A stretch of DNA of 12,182 nucleotides, from positions 1 to 12,182 of the forward strand of contig CALNCF010000321.1 in NCBI GenBank assembly GCA_937875035.1. Reading direction: 5' to 3'. This document shows, piece after piece, positions 6,914 to 12,182 of the stretch; within the stretch, counting starts at the first letter, position 1, and every line of letters begins with the position of its first letter. A program made the position numbers and the translations under genes. Origin of the DNA: an uncultured Sphingobacteriaceae bacterium (GTDB lineage: Bacteria; Bacteroidota; Bacteroidia; Sphingobacteriales; Sphingobacteriaceae). The notes below the pieces were generated by a model that saw only the letters and a list, made by a program, of their open reading frames with translations, was not told the DNA's origin and did not search any database.

Positions 6914-8341
6914 ATGGTGATCACATGTAATCTGGTTTGGGAGAATTGCCTCAAAATTATCAAGGACAACGTACCTTCACAAAGTTATAAGACCTGGTTC
7001 GAACCGATCAAGGCTTTAAAGCTGGAAGGAAATGTACTGACGATACAGGTGCCGAGTTTATTCTTCTACGAATGGCTGGAAGAACATTATGTAAATCTGT
7101 TAAGAAAAACGATCAAGCATGAGCTTGGACAGGATGCGCGCCTGGAATACAATATAGTGGTTGATAATGCGACCTCGAATACGAAGGCGCATACGATTAA
7201 TATCCCTGCTTCTCCGAACGGCGAGCTGAAGAACCCTTCGGTACCTGTTCCGGTAAGCATCAATTCTTCTATCCGTAATCCTTTTGTGATCCCGGGGCTG
7301 AAGAAGATCAATATCGATTCCCAGCTGAACCCAAAATACTCCTTCGACAATTTCGTGGAAGGTGATTGCAACCGCCTGGCCCGTTCTGCGGGTTTCGCGG
7401 TAGCCAACAAGCCGGGAGGGACTTCCTTTAATCCTTTAATGATCTATGGTCCTACCGGTTTGGGTAAAACCCACCTGATACATGCCATCGGCGGCGCCAT
7501 CAAGGACCGCTTCCCTGATAAGCAGGTGCTGTATGTAAATGCGGAAAAGTTTACGCAGCAGTTCGTCGAGTCGATGAAGAACAATACCATCAACGACTTT
7601 AAAAATTTCTACCAGCTGATCGATGTGCTGATCCTGGATGATGTGCACAACTTCGCGGGGAAAGAGAAGACACAGGATATCTTCTTCCATATCTTCAATG
7701 AGCTTCATCAAACCAATAAGCAGATCGTGCTGACATCTGATAAGGCGCCTAAGGACCTGATCGGTGTGGAAGACCGTTTGTTGTCCCGCTTTAAATGGGG
7801 ACTGACAGCCGATCTCCAGATCCCGGATTTTGAAACCCGGATGGCGATCCTGTATAAGAAGATGCAGAATGACGGCATCGAGCTTCCGCAGGATGTGGTT
7901 GAATACGTAGCGCACAACATCGACAGTAATATGCGTGACCTGGAAGGAGCTATGGTTTCCTTGCTGGCTCACTCTACTTTGAACAAGAAAGAGATCGACC
8001 TGACGCTGGCCAAGCAGATGCTGAAGAATTTTATCAAGAACTCTACCAAGGAGATCTCGATCGAATACATCCAGAAGCTGGTTTGCGAATACTTCGAGGT
8101 TCCGGTGGAGATGCTGAAATCGCAGACACGCAAGCGTGAGATCGTACAGGCCCGCCAGATCTCCATGTACCTGGCGAAGAATCATACCAAATCATCGCTC
8201 AAGTCGATCGGTATGCACTTCGGCGGAAGAGATCACTCCACGGTGATCTACGCCTGCCAGACGGTAGAAGACCTGATCGATACAGACAAGAAATTCAGGG
8301 CATACGTAGCCGATATTCAGAAGAAGCTGAAGCTGAGCTAA
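6914..8341 (+). CDS. dnaA: Chromosomal replication initiator protein DnaA
   Basis: The 475-residue protein has all DnaA domains. Domain I is about residues 1-85 (VWENCLKIIKDNVPSQSYKTWFEPI region), followed by a variable linker to about 135. The AAA+ domain carries Walker A GPTGLGKT at 179-186, Walker B LILDDVH with Asp242-Asp243, and a sensor-type SDKAP block. Domain IV at the C-terminus has the DnaA signature GGRDHSTVIYAC starting at residue 437, the helix-turn-helix that binds DnaA boxes. It is monocistronic here: a long AT-rich leader precedes it and a terminator hairpin follows. dnaN, recF and gyrB are not adjacent, which is common in Bacteroidota. No truncation or odd residue is seen. 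The ATG at 6914 gives the expected domain I length. Confidence 0.98.
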   Translation: MVITCNLVWENCLKIIKDNVPSQSYKTWFEPIKALKLEGNVLTIQVPSLFFYEWLEEHYVNLLRKTIKHELGQDARLEYNIVVDNATSNTKAHTINIPASPNGELKNPSVPVPVSINSSIRNPFVIPGLKKINIDSQLNPKYSFDNFVEGDCNRLARSAGFAVANKPGGTSFNPLMIYGPTGLGKTHLIHAIGGAIKDRFPDKQVLYVNAEKFTQQFVESMKNNTINDFKNFYQLIDVLILDDVHNFAGKEKTQDIFFHIFNELHQTNKQIVLTSDKAPKDLIGVEDRLLSRFKWGLTADLQIPDFETRMAILYKKMQNDGIELPQDVVEYVAHNIDSNMRDLEGAMVSLLAHSTLNKKEIDLTLAKQMLKNFIKNSTKEISIEYIQKLVCEYFEVPVEMLKSQTRKREIVQARQISMYLAKNHTKSSLKSIGMHFGGRDHSTVIYACQTVEDLIDTDKKFRAYVADIQKKLKLS

Positions 8342-8362
8342 AGCCAAAGAATACTGATAAGG

Positions 8363-8405
8363 AATCCCGGTTATAAAGCAGCATTGCTTTGAGCCGGGAT
8401 TTTTT
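8363..8405 (+). terminator. Rho-independent terminator of dnaA
   Basis: AATCCCGG (8363-8370) pairs with CCGGGATT (8394-8401). Inside, AAAGCA (8375-8380) pairs with TGCTTT (8385-8390) around GCAT, and six T residues end the hairpin at 8400-8405. It begins 21 bases after the dnaA stop. The T run overlaps the stop codon of the convergent gene on the - strand (8404-8406). In the - direction the stem lacks a good U-tract, so termination there is less sure. Confidence 0.88.
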
Positions 8406-9087
8406 AATTCATCTTGAATTGGTCCTCCGAACGGTTGATCAGCTTTGAAGAGAATACCAGCACCTGGATCATCATCCCGATCACCACGGCGATCACGATC
8501 TGCAGGGTGGAAAGGAGATGCGAGCTTTTCACCACCGACCTGGAGCCCTTCATCAGCTCGCTCCCGATGTCCGACTGGATCGCCGTTAATTCGTTCAGGT
8601 GCTGAATGCTGGTCTGGAGCAGGTGCTTGCCCTTGCTGTTATATAAGTGCTGCGCAGATGAGCGCGATTCGTGCAGGCTCAGGTCGATGATCGCACCCTC
8701 GACCAGCTCATAATCGCGGATGGTGGTTTTAAAAGCTGCCAGCAGATGTGATTCCTTGGTGACAAGGTATGTCTTCTCAAAATCTTTGATCAGGGAATCG
8801 ATAGCGGTATTGTATTGATGTACTTCCTGTTGTAATTCCTCGCGCGTAGAATTCCGGCCCGATAAGAGATAGGTCTCCATGAGCAATTGTTTCCGGTACA
8901 GGTTTTCGGTCAGGTAGAAGATATCCGTGGCCGGGATGAGCCGGTCGTTATAGATCGAAGAGAACGATTGGTTGATCTGTTCAATATTCTTTCGCTCCAG
9001 GATATTCGCGATAATGATCAGGGTCATGATCGCGCCCAGGAGCAGGGCTACTTTTAATTTCTGCTGGATAACAAACGTCCACTTCAT
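8404..9087 (-). CDS. Membrane protein with MCP-like four-helix-bundle sensor domain, no output domain
   Basis: The 227-residue protein has a transmembrane helix at about 13-29, an extracytoplasmic all-helical stretch of about 160 residues, a second transmembrane helix at about 195-212 and a cytoplasmic tail of only some 15 residues. This is the layout of the four-helix-bundle ligand-binding module of chemoreceptors and sensor kinases (MCP_4HB type): the IYNDRLIPATDIFYLTENLYR segment, spread over about residues 45-65, is typical of its first helix. There is no HAMP, kinase, cyclase or MCP signalling domain, and the stop is followed by a terminator, so I see no frameshifted remainder downstream. 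It may work with a partner or be a degenerate receptor. It lies 65 bases after the TPM gene on the same strand and could be read from the lemA operon. Family assignment is by pattern and is moderately sure. Confidence 0.78.
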   Translation of the reverse strand: MKWTFVIQQKLKVALLLGAIMTLIIIANILERKNIEQINQSFSSIYNDRLIPATDIFYLTENLYRKQLLMETYLLSGRNSTREELQQEVHQYNTAIDSLIKDFEKTYLVTKESHLLAAFKTTIRDYELVEGAIIDLSLHESRSSAQHLYNSKGKHLLQTSIQHLNELTAIQSDIGSELMKGSRSVVKSSHLLSTLQIVIAVVIGMMIQVLVFSSKLINRSEDQFKMN

Positions 9088-9152
9088 ACAAGGCTAAATA
9101 TATGGTAAGTGGACGAATATAATGTTTTTGAAAGAGGGATCGAAGCCAGGCC

Positions 9153-9908
9153 TTACCAGCTGCCGCTGGCGCCTCCGCCTCCGAAGCTTCCGCCGCCAAA
9201 ACCCCCGAAGCCACCGCCGCCCCTGCTTCCCCCGGAGAAATCGCCCCAGGATCCGCTGCCTCTTCCGCCTCCGCCCATCATCAGCATCCAGAAAGGGATA
9301 TCCCGGCCGCGTGTTCCGAAGTTCTGGTGATTTCTCTTGCTCCTGCTCATCAGGAATACAAAAAGAATAAATAGGAAAATAATTACTCCGAATGAAACAC
9401 TGTTCTCTTGCTTGCCATAGTTATCGGCAGTGTATTCGCCTGCCACGAATTTGAATATCGCGCTCGTTGCCTGGTCGAGACCCTGGTAATAGTTGCCCGA
9501 TTTGAAGGCGGGTTTGATCTCCTGCTCGATAATACGTTTGCAGATGGCATCTGGTAATACGCCTTCCATGCCATAGCCGGTCTGGATAGTGATCTTGCGG
9601 TCGTCGATCGCCGCGAGGATCAGCACGCCATTATCCTTTTCTTTCTTCCCGATCCCCCATTGCTCTGCCAGCTTCACCGCATAATCGGAAACCTCGTATC
9701 CGTTCAGGCTTTTCACCAGTACAATGGCAACCTGCGAAGAGGTGGAATCGTTATAGGCTACCAGCTTGTGCTCAAGGGTATTGATCTCATCGGAAGAAAG
9801 GGTATTGCTGAAGTCGTTCACCAGCCGTGTGGAACGCGCTGGAAAATCCTGCGCAAATGCCAGGGAGCTGACGATACATATAATAAGTATGGAAATTATT
9901 TTTTTCAT
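9153..9908 (-). CDS. Exported TPM-domain protein with C-terminal membrane anchor and Gly-rich tail (YgcG type)
   Basis: The 251-residue protein starts with a Sec signal peptide (cleavage likely after AFA, residue 19). Residues about 25-150 form the TPM domain (TPM_phosphatase, also called DUF477 in older schemes), with LVNDFSNTLS, the QVAIVLVKSLNG strand, EQWGIGKKEKDNGVLIL and IQTGYGMEGVLPD as family landmarks. A transmembrane helix spans about 171-187. The tail from about 212 is Gly/Ser-rich and ends in GGGGASGSW, a typical YgcG ending that often marks these proteins. Activity is unsettled: a plant relative has been reported as an acid phosphatase, while roles in membrane or photosystem upkeep have been proposed for others. 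It follows the short TPM gene by five bases, so the two are coupled. Confidence 0.9.
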   Translation of the reverse strand: MKKIISILIICIVSSLAFAQDFPARSTRLVNDFSNTLSSDEINTLEHKLVAYNDSTSSQVAIVLVKSLNGYEVSDYAVKLAEQWGIGKKEKDNGVLILAAIDDRKITIQTGYGMEGVLPDAICKRIIEQEIKPAFKSGNYYQGLDQATSAIFKFVAGEYTADNYGKQENSVSFGVIIFLFILFVFLMSRSKRNHQNFGTRGRDIPFWMLMMGGGGRGSGSWGDFSGGSRGGGGFGGFGGGSFGGGGASGSW

Positions 9909-9913
9909 GGTGA

Positions 9914-10345
9914 TCAGTTAAATGCGATGTCATCGGGTAATTCGTTCTTATCATTCTCGAGGTAAGGGAAATGCTTCTTCATCGCTTCGCCTACCAGGTG
10001 AATCCCCTCAACCAGTCCGCGCTTCAGGTCATCATTCTTAAAGTGCAGCAGCATGGCTTCTTTGGCTTCGTGCCAGAATGCAGGGCCGGTGAGCCGGTTA
10101 ATGCCCACATCGCCGATCACGGCAAACTTATGATCTTCGGTAGCCAGGTAAATAAGCACCCCGTTCCGTTGTTTGGTCTTATGCATTTGCAGCTGCTTGA
10201 ACTGGAAAGCCGCGCGGTCGAGCACATCCTTGGTGCAATAAGCTTCCACGAAAACCCGGATCTCGCCCGAGGTCTGGAATTCTGCTGCACGGATCGCATT
10301 TTTTATCTCTTCCTGATCTTGCTCAGAAAACTTCTTGATGCCCAT
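9914..10345 (-). CDS. Short TPM-domain protein
   Basis: At 143 residues this is a TPM domain with almost nothing else and no signal peptide or membrane segment, so it is probably cytoplasmic or peripheral. Recognisable parts are the N-terminal helix with SEQDQEEIKNAIRAAE, the TSGEIRVFVEAYC strand, the RNGVLIYLATEDHKFAVIGDVGIN block (spread over residues about 60-83) and the helical WHEAKEAM/GLVEGI region. It sits between lemA and the exported TPM gene, a gene order found widely in Bacteroidota. The downstream gene starts five bases after its TGA stop. A terminator-like hairpin lies between lemA and this gene, which may lower its expression relative to lemA. Confidence 0.88.
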   Translation of the reverse strand: MGIKKFSEQDQEEIKNAIRAAEFQTSGEIRVFVEAYCTKDVLDRAAFQFKQLQMHKTKQRNGVLIYLATEDHKFAVIGDVGINRLTGPAFWHEAKEAMLLHFKNDDLKRGLVEGIHLVGEAMKKHFPYLENDKNELPDDIAFN

Positions 10346-10359
10346 AATAGTATAGGATT

Positions 10360-10384
10360 AAAAAATCCTCCCCGGAGGGAGGAT
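10360..10384 (-). terminator. Terminator-like hairpin between lemA and the short TPM gene
   Basis: On the - strand ATCCTCCC pairs with GGGAGGAT (8 bp) around the four-base loop TCCG, and a run of six T residues follows at 10365-10360. It lies in the 46-bp gap after the lemA stop and before the next start at 10345. By sequence it meets the rules of an intrinsic terminator, although the genes look like one operon, so partial termination is the likely effect. It could instead protect the 3' end of a lemA-only message. Confidence 0.72.
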
Positions 10385-10391
10385 CGTATCA

Positions 10392-10973
10392 TTAAAATTG
10401 TACTTCCGGCGCTTTGTCGGCTCCGGCTTCTGCCTGGAAATAGCCCTTCTTGTCGAATCCGAACATAGAGGCCATAATATTATTAGGGAAGGTCCTGATC
10501 TTGGTGTTGTATTGCTGTGTCACCTCGTTGAATTTATTACGCTCTACGGTGATGCGGTTCTCGGTACCCTCCAGCTGCGCCTGCAGCTCCAGGAAATTCT
10601 GGTTCGCTTTCAGGTCCGGGTATTTCTCCACCACCACCAGTAATCTCGATAAGGCAGAAGACAATTGTCCCTGTGCCTGCTGGAACTGCTGGATCGATTC
10701 AGGGCTCAGCTTGCTGGGATCTACATTAACGGAGGTTGCTTTGGAGCGGGCTTCCGTTACCGCGGTAAGCACATCCTTTTCAAAGTTCGCGTACCCTTTG
10801 ACCGTATTTACCAGGTTCGGGATCAGGTCGGCACGACGTTGATACACGTTTTCTACCTGTGCCCATTGAGAGCTCACCTGCTCATCCAGTTTAACCATAC
10901 TGTTATAGCCGCAGCCCGATAATCCGAGCACCACTACTACTAAGGCGATAATGATTAAAGAAGTTCTTTTCAT
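10392..10973 (-). CDS. lemA: LemA family protein, probable lipoprotein
   Basis: The 193-residue protein matches the LemA family throughout: YNSMVKLDEQVSSQWAQVENVYQRRADLIPNLVNTVKGYA (spread over residues about 23-62), then EARSKA, LLVVVEKYPDLKANQNFLELQAQLEGTENRI (about 110-140) and RTFPNNIMASMFGF near the C-terminus. The fold is a long helical bundle. The N-terminus has a hydrophobic segment ending in LSGC, so Cys21 may be lipidated; in many homologues the segment is just an anchor. The biochemical function of the family is not established. It leads a run with two TPM-domain genes, a conserved pairing that suggests a joint envelope role. The promoter probably lies in the divergent region 10974-11148. 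Confidence 0.95.
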   Translation of the reverse strand: MKRTSLIIIALVVVVLGLSGCGYNSMVKLDEQVSSQWAQVENVYQRRADLIPNLVNTVKGYANFEKDVLTAVTEARSKATSVNVDPSKLSPESIQQFQQAQGQLSSALSRLLVVVEKYPDLKANQNFLELQAQLEGTENRITVERNKFNEVTQQYNTKIRTFPNNIMASMFGFDKKGYFQAEAGADKAPEVQF

Positions 10974-11148
10974 GTGTTTGGTTTTTTTCTTGTTTATTGC
11001 TGATTGTTCTTAAGGCAGACTGACCCGGGTCAGCCTTCCAAATTTATAAATAAATATTCATTAGCTTTGGTTTGTTTCAATAACATGAATTTGTTACAGG
11101 CGGGCATCGCAGCCTGCTTTTTCGGGATAATAACCTGACACATATTAT
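10974..11148. promoter_or_regulatory. Divergent promoter region between lemA and the FAD-dehydrogenase gene
   Basis: Two Bacteroidota-type -7 boxes face outward: TAAATTTG on the - strand (11046-11039) for lemA and TAGCTTTG on the + strand (11062-11069) for the gene at 11149. Neither has a convincing -33 TTTG. A perfect 14-bp palindrome, CTGACCCGGGTCAG (11020-11033), lies just after the lemA -7 box, near the predicted start of transcription; AAGG (11012-11015) and CCTT (11034-11037) can extend it. It could be an operator or a 5'-end hairpin. A short GC hairpin with a T run (11097-11122) lies in the leader of the + strand gene. Confidence 0.45.
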
Positions 11149-12182
11149 ATGATCAAAGAGATAGAAGTAGCCGTTTCCCCCGATATCATCTCGGAAGAGG
11201 AGCTGGTTAAAAAGGCGATCGCCTCCGCGTTGCATATTCCTGCCGCGAAGATCACGGGTTTTTATGCGCACAAGCGTTCCATCGATGCCCGTTCCCGGCA
11301 GGTAGTATTCCGCACACGTTATAAGGTTTATATGGATGAGCCCTTTCCGGGAATACCTGTAGCGGAGCTGGAATATCCCCCGCTTCCCGGAGATGCTCCC
11401 CGGGCTGTGATCGTGGGTGCGGGTCCCGCGGGACTCTTTGCCGCATTGCGTTGTATCGAGTTGGGCTGGAAGCCCCTGGTGCTGGAGCGTGGGAAGGATG
11501 TGAAGGAGCGCAGGCGCGACCTGGCCCGTATTAATAAGGAAGGGGTCGTAAACCCTGAATCCAATTACTGTTATGGGGAAGGCGGTGCCGGAACCTATTC
11601 CGATGGAAAATTATATACCCGCTCGACCAAGCGGGGAGATGTAGATAAGATATTAAGCGTATTCGTGCACTTCGGCGCCGATCCTGATATTATGGTGAAT
11701 GCCCGTCCGCACATAGGAACCAATAAGCTGCCGCAGATCATTGTCGCCATGCGCGAGCAGGTCATCGCTTCGGGAGGAGAAGTGCGTTTCCAGGCGAAGG
11801 TATCCGATCTGCTGGTGGAAGAGAATAGTGTAAAGGGTGTGCAGCTCGAAAACGGAGAAACGATCCATGCCGCCGGGGTGATCCTGGCTACGGGGCATTC
11901 GGCCAGGGATATTTATGAGATGCTGCACCGCCGGAACATCAGGCTGGAAGCGAAACCCTTTGCCCTGGGTGTGCGTATTGAACATCCCCAGGAGGTGATT
12001 GACCAGGTGCAATACCATTGCGATGTGCGCCATCCGAATTTACCCCCTGCCTATTATAGTATCGTGGAGCAGGTAGAGGAGCGCGGCGTGTTCTCGTTTT
12101 GCATGTGCCCGGGAGGTATCATAGCCCCCTGCGCTACTGAGGAAGAAGAAATCGTTGTAAACGGCTGGTCGCCTTCGAAGAG
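11149..12182 (+). CDS. FAD-dependent dehydrogenase / NAD(P)/FAD oxidoreductase (COG2509 type), 3'-truncated
   Basis: The gene opens with ATG at 11149 and stays open for 344 codons to the window edge; family members run to about 510-540 residues, so roughly a third is missing. A small N-terminal domain of about 80 residues precedes the Rossmann dinucleotide-binding motif VIVGAGPAG (87-95). The stretch YGEGGAGTYSDGKLYTR (about residues 141-157), the VILATGHSARD block and FALGVRIEHPQ are hallmarks of this group of predicted flavoproteins. The protein is probably cytoplasmic; the substrate is not known. No Shine-Dalgarno sequence precedes the start. It is divergent from lemA and has no visible partner in the window. 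Confidence 0.9.
   Translation, partial: MIKEIEVAVSPDIISEEELVKKAIASALHIPAAKITGFYAHKRSIDARSRQVVFRTRYKVYMDEPFPGIPVAELEYPPLPGDAPRAVIVGAGPAGLFAALRCIELGWKPLVLERGKDVKERRRDLARINKEGVVNPESNYCYGEGGAGTYSDGKLYTRSTKRGDVDKILSVFVHFGADPDIMVNARPHIGTNKLPQIIVAMREQVIASGGEVRFQAKVSDLLVEENSVKGVQLENGETIHAAGVILATGHSARDIYEMLHRRNIRLEAKPFALGVRIEHPQEVIDQVQYHCDVRHPNLPPAYYSIVEQVEERGVFSFCMCPGGIIAPCATEEEEIVVNGWSPSK

Noticed and set aside
7436..8185. 249-codon open frame on the - strand inside dnaA
   Set aside because: It is fully antisense to the AAA+ and DNA-binding domains of dnaA and has a composition typical of shadow frames.
8404..9087. Frameshifted full-length chemoreceptor or histidine kinase
   Set aside because: Downstream of the stop lie only the dnaA terminator and dnaA itself; there is no remnant of HAMP, MCP signalling or kinase sequence.
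9109..9330. Proline-rich open frame on the + strand
   Set aside because: The proline runs are the complement of the glycine codons in the tail of the TPM protein on the other strand.
11097..11122. Leader terminator or riboswitch before the FAD-dehydrogenase gene
   Set aside because: The CAGGC/GCCTG stem has just five pairs with a ten-base loop before the T run, and no alternative antiterminator pairing or known riboswitch core was seen.

Overview
The window looks like a piece of a Bacteroidota chromosome, probably Chitinophagales or a relative; the phylum is fairly secure and the lower rank is a guess. The reasons are the families present (a DHOR/imelysin pair, a short B12-domain-less mutase, a split 5'-nucleotidase, a LemA-TPM cluster, and dnaA without dnaN/recF beside it), the lack of Shine-Dalgarno sequences before nearly all starts, and several TAnnTTTG boxes of the Bacteroidota -7 type. 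It reads as core and housekeeping DNA. I see no phage, transposon, CRISPR array, tRNA or rRNA.

Layout: (1) 1-100 is a nearly perfect 100-bp palindrome that cuts into an imelysin gene, most likely a contig-end fold-back. (2) 48-2205 (+) holds the imelysin remnant and a di-heme oxidoreductase lipoprotein, a pair linked to periplasmic iron handling, ending in a long palindromic terminator at 2209-2240. (3) 2278-2634 (-) is an A-type Fe-S carrier. (4) 2715-6504 (+) is a tight four-gene run: a membrane-anchored protein of unknown function, a methylmalonyl-CoA mutase catalytic subunit without B12 domain, and a 5'-nucleotidase split into two oppositely ordered genes (C-terminal domain as lipoprotein, N-terminal metallophosphatase with Tat signal). 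(5) 6505-6913 is an AT-rich gene-free stretch before dnaA (6914-8341, +). (6) 8404-10973 (-) reads lemA, a short TPM protein, an exported TPM protein with a Gly-rich tail, and an orphan four-helix-bundle sensor-like membrane protein. (7) 11149 to the right edge (+) is a truncated FAD-dependent dehydrogenase, divergent from lemA.

The mutase links propionyl-CoA/methylmalonyl-CoA metabolism to succinyl-CoA. The nucleotidase pair would salvage phosphate and nucleosides outside the cytoplasm. LemA/TPM proteins form a membrane-associated set of uncertain function. I found no convincing new multi-gene system. The points most worth checking are the terminal palindrome, the split nucleotidase with two export routes, the mutase with methylmalonyl-type residues on a small-subunit architecture, and a terminator-like hairpin inside the lemA-TPM operon.
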